In this document: positions 1-5,039 of the stretch, in pieces
How positions within the stretch are numbered: position 1 is the stretch's first letter
Layout of the letters: the number at the start of each line of letters is the position of its first letter
NCBI GenBank assembly: GCA_001830645.1
Contig: MIBM01000061.1
Location: forward strand, 1 to 5,039
Reading direction: 5' to 3'
Source: Spirochaetes bacterium RIFOXYC1_FULL_54_7
GTDB lineage: Bacteria > Spirochaetota > Spirochaetia > Treponematales > UBA12059
DNA length: 5,039 nucleotides
Position numbers and translations under genes: made by a program
The notes under the pieces: generated by a model
The model's database searches: none
What the model saw: only the letters and a program-made list of their open reading frames with translations
What the model was told of the DNA's origin: nothing

Positions 1-980
1 TACATCCAGTTGGAGTCAATTTCTCTTTCCAGGATACGGCAAAAATCGAAGCCACAGGATTCTATATCGCCGCCTATGAAAACCTGGCTGAAATCGAGGG
101 TATTGACGAGCATAGCGATATTCCTGGCCAGGTCGATGGCGAAGCGGTCGAACACCTCTGGATCGCTAAGCACGCGGCTAAGCTCATCCCTTGAGAGCGC
201 CACCTGCAGATCGTCGTCCATGGTGCACAGGACGCTCCGGAATTCACCGGCGGAATAGTTGGATCCATAGTGCACCTTGCCGTTCAGCACCAGACCGAAT
301 CCTACACCGACGCCACCGTATTCCGCATGCGGCACGAGGGCCTGCTTGAACTCGACGAGAACGAACAGGATATTCTTGAGCTCGGTATGCTTATGGAAGG
401 CCAGCTCTCCCCAGGCGCAGCAATTAGCGTTATTCTCTATCGTGAACGGAACGTCCAGCTTGCGCGATATCTCCTCTAAAACAATTAACGGTTCGGTTAT
501 TTTAAGCGGAACAGAAAAAAGAATTGTGCCATCCTTGGGGTTGATGAACCCTCCGGCCCCAACGCCGACGCCCAGTAGTATGCCAGGGTATTTGCTGAGG
601 CGGTTTCGGAATTCCCAGTATATAAGCTGGATGCTTATGGCGAGGTTATCCTTGTCGATAACGACGTCCTCTTCCTTCGTCTCCAGGAACTCTCCGGCCA
701 GGTTTACCGCGACGGCAGTATAGTGACCGCTCTGAATGGCTATGCCTATGAGGAAGCCATAATCTTTGTTCATCACAAGCGGAGTAGGTTTCCTTCCTCC
801 GCTCTTGCTCGGAGGCCCCTCGGGGAGTTCCTCAATGACCCCGTTCTCGATCAGGCGCGACACCTCGACCGTAACCGTAGACTTATCGAGCCCCAAACGG
901 TTCGACAACTCGATCCTGCTGAGTTTAGGATATTGCCAAAGTGTTCGAACGATCCTGGTATCGTTCCGTATTTTAAGCAT
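1..980 (-). CDS. ROK-family transcriptional repressor (XylR/NagC-like), 3' end outside the window
   Basis: A reading frame on the minus strand is open from ATG at 980 to the window edge (326 codons, no stop), so the C-terminus is missing; full ROK repressors are usually about 380-400 residues. Residues 10-50 form a winged helix-turn-helix (LSRIELSNRLGLDKSTVT, then the wing helix SRLIENGVIEEL). From about residue 75 comes the ROK actin-like fold: GVGVGAGGF (137-145), ENNAN (182-186), GVGVGFGLVLNGK (223-235), SAGEFRS (243-249) and FIGGDIE (301-307). The kinase DxGGT loop is absent, and the catalytic Asp of the usual ENDAN is Asn here, so it is a regulator and not a sugar kinase. The CxCGxxGCxE zinc motif expected after the AGE segment is also missing, as in some XylR-type members. 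AAGGGGA at 984-990 is a closely spaced ribosome site. It is divergent from the glycosyltransferase-like gene and probably controls it. The effector is probably a sugar or glycan fragment (inferred). Confidence 0.93.
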   Translation of the reverse strand, partial: MLKIRNDTRIVRTLWQYPKLSRIELSNRLGLDKSTVTVEVSRLIENGVIEELPEGPPSKSGGRKPTPLVMNKDYGFLIGIAIQSGHYTAVAVNLAGEFLETKEEDVVIDKDNLAISIQLIYWEFRNRLSKYPGILLGVGVGAGGFINPKDGTILFSVPLKITEPLIVLEEISRKLDVPFTIENNANCCAWGELAFHKHTELKNILFVLVEFKQALVPHAEYGGVGVGFGLVLNGKVHYGSNYSAGEFRSVLCTMDDDLQVALSRDELSRVLSDPEVFDRFAIDLARNIAMLVNTLDFSQVFIGGDIESCGFDFCRILEREIDSNWM

Positions 981-983
981 ACG

Positions 984-990
984 TCCCCTT
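984..990 (-). promoter_or_regulatory. Ribosome binding site of the ROK gene
   Basis: AAGGGGA on the minus strand lies 3 bases before the ATG at 980. The spacing is a little short, but no other start codon nearby has a better site, so it supports this start. Confidence 0.6.
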
Positions 991-1005
991 GACTGATACT
1001 GTTAT

Positions 1006-1030
1006 TTAGTAGGTATTTCCTACCAACTAA
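1006..1030. promoter_or_regulatory. Palindromic operator at the ROK promoter
   Basis: The arms TTAGTAGGTA and TACCAACTAA match as inverted repeats at 9 of 10 positions around the 5-base spacer TTTCC. XylR-type ROK operators in Gram-positive bacteria have the same plan (10+5+10, outer bases TTAGT...ACTAA). The palindrome covers the predicted transcription start of the ROK gene (about 1027), so the bound protein would block its own promoter. That the site is bound by the adjacent ROK protein is inferred from position and resemblance. Confidence 0.75.
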
Positions 1031-1033
1031 GCT

Positions 1034-1062
1034 GATTTATCATGTTTTCCAGCTACTGTCAA
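1034..1062 (-). promoter_or_regulatory. Promoter of the ROK gene
   Basis: On the minus strand a perfect TTGACA -35 (1057-1062) is followed by a 17-base spacer ending in TGA and a weak -10 TAAATC (1034-1039). The TG one base before the -10 makes it an extended -10 type. The predicted start is near 1027, which gives a leader of about 47 bases and places the start inside the 1006-1030 palindrome. Confidence 0.55.
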
Positions 1063-1233
1063 GCAATATTTTAAGAAAATCATACAGTGCACTATATCAA
1101 GGTACCGGACAAAGAGTTCAACAAAATAAGCAAACAAGAAAGAACTAATCCTATTTCTTTATAATAGTTGTATTTAGAAAAGCAAAACAATGCGGATCAG
1201 TGCTAATCATATAGAATACTGTTTTATCATTAC
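1063..1233. other. AT-rich intergenic stretch between the divergent promoters
   Basis: This stretch between the two outward-facing promoters is markedly richer in A and T than the genes around it. I see no gene, RNA or strong hairpin. A TATAAT at 1160-1165 has no convincing -35 partner. It may simply be upstream promoter DNA, with A-tracts just beyond it at 1242-1250. Confidence 0.4.
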
Positions 1234-1262
1234 TTGACATAGAAAAAAAATAATGCAATATT
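1234..1262 (+). promoter_or_regulatory. Promoter of the glycosyltransferase-like gene
   Basis: A perfect TTGACA -35 (1234-1239), a 17-base spacer and AATATT (1257-1262, 4 of 6 matches to TATAAT) preceded by TGC, that is, a TG-extended -10. Predicted start is near 1269, giving a 40-base leader. The design mirrors the divergent ROK promoter. Confidence 0.6.
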
Positions 1263-1264
1263 AG

Positions 1265-1287
1265 ATTAGTTTATTTTTCCCACTAAT
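1265..1287. promoter_or_regulatory. Candidate ROK operator at the glycosyltransferase promoter
   Basis: ATTAGT (1265-1270) and ACTAAT (1282-1287) form an inverted repeat with an 11-base spacer, right over the predicted transcription start. The outer bases are the same TTAGT...ACTAA as in the 1006-1030 operator, and a TTTCC lies in both spacers. The spacing is 4 bases shorter than in that operator, and the inner arm bases do not pair. A second TTAGA at 1261 would give a spacing one base longer than in the other site. Binding by the same protein is therefore likely but not certain. Confidence 0.45.
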
Positions 1288-1297
1288 TTGATAACTC

Positions 1298-1302
1298 AGG
1301 AG
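1298..1302 (+). promoter_or_regulatory. Ribosome binding site that fixes the start at 1309
   Basis: AGGAG lies 6 bases before the ATG at 1309. An in-frame TTG at 1288 has no such site and lies just after the predicted transcription start, so 1309 is the better start. Confidence 0.8.
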
Positions 1303-1308
1303 CACCCG

Positions 1309-2466
1309 ATGGCCGATTGCATGATCATTCCCACTTACTGGTCCACCCCCGAACAACCCTCATGGAAGGTGTTCGATCACCCCGTGCCCATCGATGAGGA
1401 AGGAACGCTGGCCAGAACACTGGATAACCTCCAGGTGATGTCGTACCCGGATCCGGTCATACTGCTCCCGGCGCCGATGGACGCGAAGATCGTGGCCAAG
1501 GTACGAGCTATCGCGGCGGGAACGACCATCGATATCCATATATTATCCGAAGAGGACCTTTCTGAGATGACTTCCGCGCTTCGCGACAGCGGTTTTCCCG
1601 CCGACCTGGTCGGCGCCATCGAAACGGCCAGCTACGGCGGCATCAGGAACATGGGACTAATCTACGCCGCCCTTCGCGGGTTCGAGAATATTGTGATGAT
1701 AGACGACGACGAGTGCATAGATGGGGAGTACCTGACGGCCGCACTGCAGCACATGGGCACCACCGTAGATGGCGTCAAGGTGCTCGGGAAAACCGGATGC
1801 GTCGTCGACGAGAACGGATGCAAGGTATACGACGGGCAGGCGTCGACCGCGCTGGAAGACTGGCCCAAGGACATGCTGTTCAACGAGGCGGTCAAGCGGG
1901 AACTGGACGCCAAGAACAGCCTTTCTCCCTGTACCGTGGCTTTCGGCGGAAACATGGTCATCAACGCCGGCATGTTCCTGCGGGTTCCATTCGATCCGTA
2001 CGGTACGCGCGGAGAAGATGACGATTACGTGCTCAACGCGAGGTATTGCGGCTTGAAATTCTTCTTCGACAAAGACCTCGTCCTTCTGCACCTGCCGCCC
2101 AAGCGGCATGGCGATCACTGGACGCGGCCACGACAGGACATCCTGCGATTCAAGTACTTGCGAGAGAAGGCCAAGCTATTCGGATTCGAACCCGAGACGC
2201 TCGGCGTCTTCCAGGAGTACTTCATCCAGGACGACCTCGAGTACAAGGCCGTTTCGTCCAGCATCAAGGCCGCGCTCCAGTTCGTCGATACGGACAGGGA
2301 CGAGTTTCTCGAATTCCTCAATAACGCGACATTGGCGGTATCGCACTCGGCCGGAGAGCTGCGCGCCAAGGCGGAAACCTTCGTTACGTTCCTCCAGGCC
2401 TGGCAGGTGGCGATGCCCCGCGTCCGGGGACGATCAGCCCCTTCGGTGAGGAAGTCGGAAGAATAG
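1309..2466 (+). CDS. GT-A-fold glycosyltransferase-like protein (family 2 style)
   Basis: 385 residues, probably cytoplasmic: I see no signal peptide or membrane segment. The N-terminus ([11 protein letters not shown]) has the beta-strand-plus-PTY opening typical of family 2 nucleotide-sugar transferases. Then come [13 protein letters not shown] (about 110-122), VMIDDDEC with D132-D134 as the metal and nucleotide-sugar binding DxD, FGGNMVIN (212-219), [11 protein letters not shown] with E236/D237 where such enzymes carry the ED acceptor or catalytic-base motif, and [11 protein letters not shown] (261-271), with His residues suited to metal or phosphate binding. The C-terminal third is mostly helical. 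Donor and acceptor cannot be told from the sequence; a related nucleotidyl- or sugar-transfer role is the main alternative. It appears to be a single-gene unit with its own promoter, divergent from the ROK repressor. The last ~17 residues ([17 protein letters not shown]) are basic and of low complexity, and merge into a GC-rich stretch, so the end may be altered. Confidence 0.75.
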   Translation: MADCMIIPTYWSTPEQPSWKVFDHPVPIDEEGTLARTLDNLQVMSYPDPVILLPAPMDAKIVAKVRAIAAGTTIDIHILSEEDLSEMTSALRDSGFPADLVGAIETASYGGIRNMGLIYAALRGFENIVMIDDDECIDGEYLTAALQHMGTTVDGVKVLGKTGCVVDENGCKVYDGQASTALEDWPKDMLFNEAVKRELDAKNSLSPCTVAFGGNMVINAGMFLRVPFDPYGTRGEDDDYVLNARYCGLKFFFDKDLVLLHLPPKRHGDHWTRPRQDILRFKYLREKAKLFGFEPETLGVFQEYFIQDDLEYKAVSSSIKAALQFVDTDRDEFLEFLNNATLAVSHSAGELRAKAETFVTFLQAWQVAMPRVRGRSAPSVRKSEE

Positions 2467-2564
2467 CCGCCGCCCCGAAAGTAGCCGAGGTCGGCGTAGC
2501 GCCAGCTGACGGCGTCGAGGCACGCGCCGGCCTCGGCGGGGGTGATCTGCCAGTATGGCTTCAT
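2467..2564 (-). other. GC-rich stretch reading as a possible gene fragment on the minus strand
   Basis: From an ATG at 2564 the minus strand reads [19 protein letters not shown], then [13 protein letters not shown]. This looks more protein-like than chance, with aromatic residues, balanced composition and few rare residues. It then runs into the antisense of the glycosyltransferase-like gene, where the frame carries on to 2115 only as a shadow. No ribosome site precedes the ATG. It may be the 5' remnant of an inserted or decayed gene, or chance coding in GC-rich DNA. I do not recognise a family. The same stretch holds the long-looped inverted repeat GCCGAGG (2484-2490) / CCTCGGC (2531-2537), which is not a good terminator. 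Confidence 0.2.
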
Positions 2565-2712
2565 CGCTAAATGACTTCAGCCTCGCCTCGGGTCAATGGG
2601 TGAGTGAGAGGTAGTGGGCTTGAGATTAAGCGCAAGGCAGCGAAGAACTTGCCCCTCCTGTATATGACTCGAGATGAAGTGCATTCTATTCCCATTTTAA
2701 TACTTAAGAAAT

Positions 2713-2731
2713 CCACCTGCTTTGCAGGTGG
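2713..2731. repeat. TTT-loop hairpin, copy 1 of an identical pair
   Basis: A perfect 8-bp stem (CCACCTGC / GCAGGTGG) closes a TTT loop. The same 19 bases, plus the following T, occur again at 2838-2856 in the same orientation. Neither side has a run of T, so a plain terminator role is weak. Repeated same-orientation hairpins are what IS200/IS605-type ends and their small derivatives carry. Confidence 0.85.
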
Positions 2732-2812
2732 TCAGTTCCTAAACGGCTTTGCCTGCAAAAATTCTTTGATTTCGTTTTCGTTAATAAATGGCTCTGTAGA
2801 AACTAGTTTTAA

Positions 2813-2829
2813 AGCCCCCTTTGGGGGCT
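2813..2829. terminator. GC-rich TTT-loop hairpin, possible bidirectional terminator
   Basis: A perfect 7-bp stem (AGCCCCC / GGGGGCT) closes a TTT loop. On the minus strand it is followed by TTAAAAC, and on the plus strand by GATTCAAG, so the T-tract is poor in both directions. It could still slow transcription between the glycosyltransferase-like gene and the TetR operon, or be part of the repeat cluster around it. Confidence 0.4.
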
Positions 2830-2837
2830 GATTCAAG

Positions 2838-2856
2838 CCACCTGCTTTGCAGGTGG
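2838..2856. repeat. TTT-loop hairpin, copy 2 of an identical pair
   Basis: Identical to 2713-2731 over 19 bases. It ends 19 bases before the -35 of the TetR promoter and is followed by TTGTTGACTATTCTTT, a weak T-rich tail that could allow some termination of upstream transcription. Confidence 0.85.
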
Positions 2857-2875
2857 TTGTTGACTATTCTTTACC

Positions 2876-2905
2876 TTGACTACTATACCGTCCAGCCGGT
2901 ATAGT
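2876..2905 (+). promoter_or_regulatory. Promoter of the TetR-deiminase operon
   Basis: TTGACT (2876-2881), an 18-base spacer and TATAGT (2900-2905). The predicted start, about 7 bases on, is at or next to the ATG at 2912. A perfect TATAAT also sits at 2905-2910, but it is 23 bases from the -35 and would start transcription inside the gene. Confidence 0.6.
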
Positions 2906-2906
2906 A
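2881..2906. promoter_or_regulatory. TetR operator: perfect 10+6+10 palindrome
   Basis: TACTATACCG and CGGTATAGTA are exact inverted repeats around TCCAGC. The palindrome fills the space between -35 and -10 and covers the -10, an ideal place for repression. The ACCG...CGGT core is of a kind often seen in TetR-family operators. Binding by the adjacent regulator is inferred from position. Confidence 0.8.
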
Positions 2907-2911
2907 TAATC

Positions 2912-3481
2912 ATGAACCGAAATTCGCGAAAAGAAGAGCTGCTCCGCGCAGCCTCCCTCGTCGTCGCTCGAAGCGGTCCGGCAACCCTTACCCTCGATGC
3001 CGTCGCCGCCGAGGCCGGCGTCAGCAAGGGCGGGGTGCTCTACCACTTCCCGACCAAGGAAGGCTTGATCCTGGCCATGATCGAGGGGGAAATCAGTACC
3101 TTCGAGAAGCTTGTCGAGGAAGGGGTCGCCGCCGATTCGAGAGCGCCCGGCGCATTCGCACGGGCATATGTCAGGGCGACCGTCGCTGGCATGTCGGGGA
3201 ACGGGGACGGCGGCTTCTGCGGTGTGGCCGCGGCCTTCGCCAACGACGAAGCAATCCTCGCACGCTATCGCGAACAGACCGCGGCATGGCGCGCCCGCTT
3301 CCTTTCGGACGGCCTTACTCCGGGAAAGGCCGAGGCCATCCGCATCGCAGCCGACGGTCTCTGGTACGCAGCAGTCATAGGCGCGGCCCTGCCCGACGTG
3401 GAGGGCCTAATCGCATTCGAGGCCGAGCTTCTCTCCCTTGCGGGAGTTGGCAAACGCAAAAACACAAAGGTGAAAGCATGA
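2912..3481 (+). CDS. TetR/AcrR-family transcriptional repressor
   Basis: 189 residues, the usual length for the family. Residues 5-52 make the TetR DNA-binding domain: helix RKEELLRAASLVVARSG, then the helix-turn-helix LTLDAVAAEAGVSKGGVLYHF (26-46), ending in the typical YHFPTKEGL. The C-terminal helices (CGVAAAFANDEAILARYREQ and after) are the ligand and dimer part and give no clear ligand. ATG 2912 is chosen because it puts the first helix at the normal distance. The in-frame TTG at 2876 is part of the -35 and cannot be transcribed from this promoter. There is no ribosome site before the ATG, so the message may be leaderless. The gene overlaps the deiminase by 4 bases (ATGA), so the two are almost surely cotranscribed and autoregulated through the 2881-2906 palindrome. 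The ligand may be a guanidino compound handled by the neighbour (inference). Confidence 0.93.
   Translation: MNRNSRKEELLRAASLVVARSGPATLTLDAVAAEAGVSKGGVLYHFPTKEGLILAMIEGEISTFEKLVEEGVAADSRAPGAFARAYVRATVAGMSGNGDGGFCGVAAAFANDEAILARYREQTAAWRARFLSDGLTPGKAEAIRIAADGLWYAAVIGAALPDVEGLIAFEAELLSLAGVGKRKNTKVKA
3468..3473 (+). promoter_or_regulatory. Ribosome binding site of the deiminase gene, inside the TetR gene
   Basis: AGGTGA lies 4 bases before the ATG at 3478, within the last codons of the TetR gene. Together with the ATGA overlap it fixes this start and suggests translational coupling. Confidence 0.7.
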
Positions 3482-4989
3482 GGATCAGTATCATACCTAT
3501 GGTCATCGGCCTTGCGCTTTTCGCGGGCGCGGCATTCGGCGTGGCGCTTGCTTTATGGGGCATTCCGGCGATCGAGCAGGTGATAGTTGAGCGCGAAACG
3601 TCGAAATATTTAAAATCCGGGCACCTGCCGATAGCGTACCATGTCTATAGCCTGGAGGACGTGCGACGCTTCGTGGAGGCGGTCCTGCCCCTGGGGATCA
3701 GTGTGAGCGAACGGAGCGCGGAGAAAATGCTGAAGGTCGTTCGCGAAACATACGCGGCGCCCTACAAGGCGGCGCTAACCCCCCCTGCCTCCGACGAGGT
3801 TATAGCGACCTACCTCGAAAAAACGGGGCTCCTGACCGAGATGAATTTGGGGCGCGAAGCCGCTTTGGAGGCGCTGCGCTCAATCGATCCATCAATTCAT
3901 CACCTTGTCCCCGCGATGGACTACTGTCAATATTATCCCAGCTTTCCTGAAAGTACCGACCTGGCGCAGCTCCGACTGCCGGCGGAATTCGAGCCGCAGG
4001 GCGCGGTTGTCCTTGCCTGGCCGATATACTACCCCTTCCGCTGGGATGAGCATACTCAGTTCACGACCGCTATTGCCTCCGTGGCCGAAGCCCACATTCT
4101 GGTTCCGGATGTCTATTGGCAGAAAGCGGTAGAACTGTATCTCCGGGCGAAGAATGTCTCTACCGATCATATTCGTTTCATCCATGCGCGAGTGGAGGAC
4201 GTATGGACTCGAGACTATATGCCAGCGACGGTCCTGGATCGAAATCAGCGACCTTATCTGATCGCCAATCCCTACATCCAGTCCGGGCCGCCATTCAACA
4301 AGGGTGAACAGGAAGCCCCCATGGAACTGGGCAAGAGCTACGGCGTTCCTCTTATCCGACTCCCGGTGGTGATCGAAGGCGGCAACATCATCAGCGACGG
4401 TCAGGGGACGATCATGCTATTCGATTCCGTGTTCAAAATGAACCAGGATATTACCCCTGAAAAATTGAAGGCCGTATTCGCTCGTTATTTCGGTGCTCGC
4501 CGCGTCATTCTCTTCCCGGCGCTCAAAGGGGAGTTCACGGGGCACATCGACATGGTCGTCAAGTTCGTAGATTGCGATAGGCTGATGGTGGCGAGCAGCG
4601 ATCCTTCTTACAAATGGCATGGCGACTTCGAGGCTATCGCCAAGCGGCTTTCGGAAACCCCTTCGAGCAATGGCCGGCCCTATGAAGTGATACGCGTACC
4701 CATGGCTATTTCAAATAACGCTTCCCCCGATTTCTGGAGCTACGTTAACAGCCTGACCGTCAATGGCAAGGTTATCATCCCCATGTACGGCGTTTCGCGG
4801 GACCAGGCGGCCATCGCATTATACAAGCGGGCGATGCCGAATTACGAGGTTATTGGGATCGACTTCAGGGATTTCCCCCTCGGGTCGGTACATTGCCAAT
4901 CGAAGGAAATTCCCGCGAGCCTGTTTCAGAACAGGGTGCGGGATACAGGTTCCCATAGCTCCATGTACGTACCCATGACGCGTTTCTGA
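3478..4989 (+). CDS. Membrane-anchored agmatine/peptidyl-arginine deiminase family protein
   Basis: 503 residues. These enzymes hydrolyse a guanidino group, releasing ammonia and leaving a ureido product (agmatine to N-carbamoylputrescine, or arginine to citrulline in peptides). The catalytic domain begins near RLPAEFEP (166-173) and LAWP (179-182). It has WTRDYMP with substrate-binding D246, EGGN (300-303), GHID with H356 and D358, SYVNSLTVNGK with N424, and GSVHCQSKEIP with the nucleophile C473. All expected catalytic residues are present; the Gly of the usual RDxGP is Met here. Cytoplasmic agmatine deiminases are about 350-370 residues. This protein adds a hydrophobic segment (3-28; a possible AxA cleavage at 23-25) and about 135 mostly helical residues of unknown role. 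One Arg before the segment and acidic residues after it suggest an exported catalytic domain, as in the secreted Porphyromonas enzyme. Substrate not determinable from sequence; the TetR partner suggests it is induced by a small molecule. Confidence 0.9.
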   Translation: MRISIIPMVIGLALFAGAAFGVALALWGIPAIEQVIVERETSKYLKSGHLPIAYHVYSLEDVRRFVEAVLPLGISVSERSAEKMLKVVRETYAAPYKAALTPPASDEVIATYLEKTGLLTEMNLGREAALEALRSIDPSIHHLVPAMDYCQYYPSFPESTDLAQLRLPAEFEPQGAVVLAWPIYYPFRWDEHTQFTTAIASVAEAHILVPDVYWQKAVELYLRAKNVSTDHIRFIHARVEDVWTRDYMPATVLDRNQRPYLIANPYIQSGPPFNKGEQEAPMELGKSYGVPLIRLPVVIEGGNIISDGQGTIMLFDSVFKMNQDITPEKLKAVFARYFGARRVILFPALKGEFTGHIDMVVKFVDCDRLMVASSDPSYKWHGDFEAIAKRLSETPSSNGRPYEVIRVPMAISNNASPDFWSYVNSLTVNGKVIIPMYGVSRDQAAIALYKRAMPNYEVIGIDFRDFPLGSVHCQSKEIPASLFQNRVRDTGSHSSMYVPMTRF

Positions 4990-5039
4990 TGGCATGAACT
5001 CCCCGGGGGGATGAGTGAGGGGGCGCGGGCGGGGAGAGA
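4990..5039. other. GC-rich end of window, no supported gene
   Basis: The last 50 bases hold a short CTCCCCGGGG palindromic run and an ATG at 5011 after a G-rich stretch. It gives nine codons (MSEGARAGR) before the window ends, too little to call a gene. No terminator is seen after the deiminase. Confidence 0.3.

Larger units (their letters stand above)
2713..2856. mobile_element. Candidate small palindromic element bounded by identical hairpins
   Basis: About 144 bases lie between and including two identical same-orientation hairpins. Inside are a short GGC-TTT-GCC hairpin (2745-2753) and a stronger AGCCCCC-TTT-GGGGGCT one (2813-2829). All four have a CTTTG loop. No transposase is present. 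The plan resembles palindrome-associated elements mobilised by IS200/IS605 TnpA enzymes, and TTCAAG between the last two hairpins resembles the TCAA right-end cleavage site known for IS608. The exact ends and the family are inferred; it could instead be a cluster of REP-like or transcription-stopping hairpins. Confidence 0.35.

Noticed and set aside
10..992. Plus-strand open frames of 69-148 codons across 10-992
   Set aside because: They are antisense to the ROK gene, overlap each other in different frames, and show serine/arginine-rich or otherwise unlikely composition with no ribosome sites.
1288..1308. TTG at 1288 as start of the glycosyltransferase-like gene
   Set aside because: No ribosome site precedes it, and the ATG at 1309 has AGGAG at 6 bases; the protein also begins naturally at [11 protein letters not shown].
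1657..2118. 153-codon minus-strand frame inside the glycosyltransferase-like gene
   Set aside because: It is a shadow of a well-supported gene whose motifs are on the plus strand.
2484..2537. GCCGAGG/CCTCGGC inverted repeat as terminator of the glycosyltransferase-like gene
   Set aside because: The loop is 40 bases and no T-run follows, so it does not look like an intrinsic terminator.
2604..2831. 75-codon plus-strand frame starting with GTG
   Set aside because: It runs through the hairpins, which themselves give the CFAGG and PFGG peptides; there is no ribosome site and no recognisable fold.
2713..2856. CRISPR array
   Set aside because: Only two identical repeats are present, 125 bases apart, with hairpins in between and no Cas genes in view.
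2876..2911. TTG at 2876 as start of the TetR gene
   Set aside because: It is part of the -35 element, and the added residues would be encoded by the operator.
3286..3477. 64-codon upstream extension of the deiminase frame
   Set aside because: It overlaps the TetR gene and reads as an Arg-rich shadow; the ATG at 3478 has a ribosome site and leads directly into the membrane segment.
5011..5039. Start of a further gene at ATG 5011
   Set aside because: Only nine codons are visible in very GC-rich DNA, too little to support a call.

Overview
The window looks like a piece of a bacterial chromosome with moderately GC-rich genes and strikingly AT-rich intergenic DNA. The XylR-like ROK repressor, with its SAGEFRS-type motif and no zinc site, and the style of the putative glycosyltransferase resemble spirochaete proteins. 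I therefore lean to Spirochaetota, but this is recognition from memory, not a search.

Left part (1-1308). A ROK-family repressor runs leftwards from an ATG at 980 and leaves the window before its stop codon. It is divergent from a GT-A-type glycosyltransferase-like gene that starts at 1309. The 328-base AT-rich gap between them holds two outward promoters of the same design: TTGACA, a 17-base spacer and a TG-extended -10. Each has a TTAGT...ACTAA inverted repeat across its predicted start point. The repeat at the ROK promoter is a near-perfect 25-bp palindrome of the XylR operator type. The simplest reading is that the ROK protein, perhaps in response to a sugar, represses both itself and the glycosyltransferase.

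Middle (2467-2911). No convincing complete gene is present. The first ~100 bases are GC-rich and read on the minus strand as a protein-like fragment of unknown origin. They are followed by a cluster of hairpins that all have a TTT loop. Two of these are identical 19-base copies 125 bases apart, which suggests a small non-autonomous palindromic element.

Right part (2857-4989). A TetR-family repressor overlaps a membrane-anchored guanidine-group hydrolase of the agmatine/peptidyl-arginine deiminase family by 4 bases (ATGA), forming a two-gene operon. A perfect 10+6+10 palindrome lies between the -35 and -10 elements, so the TetR protein probably represses its own operon. The predicted transcription start coincides with the TetR ATG, so the message may be leaderless. 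The deiminase keeps every expected catalytic motif. It also has an N-terminal membrane segment and about 135 extra residues of unknown role, which places the enzyme outside the cytoplasm.
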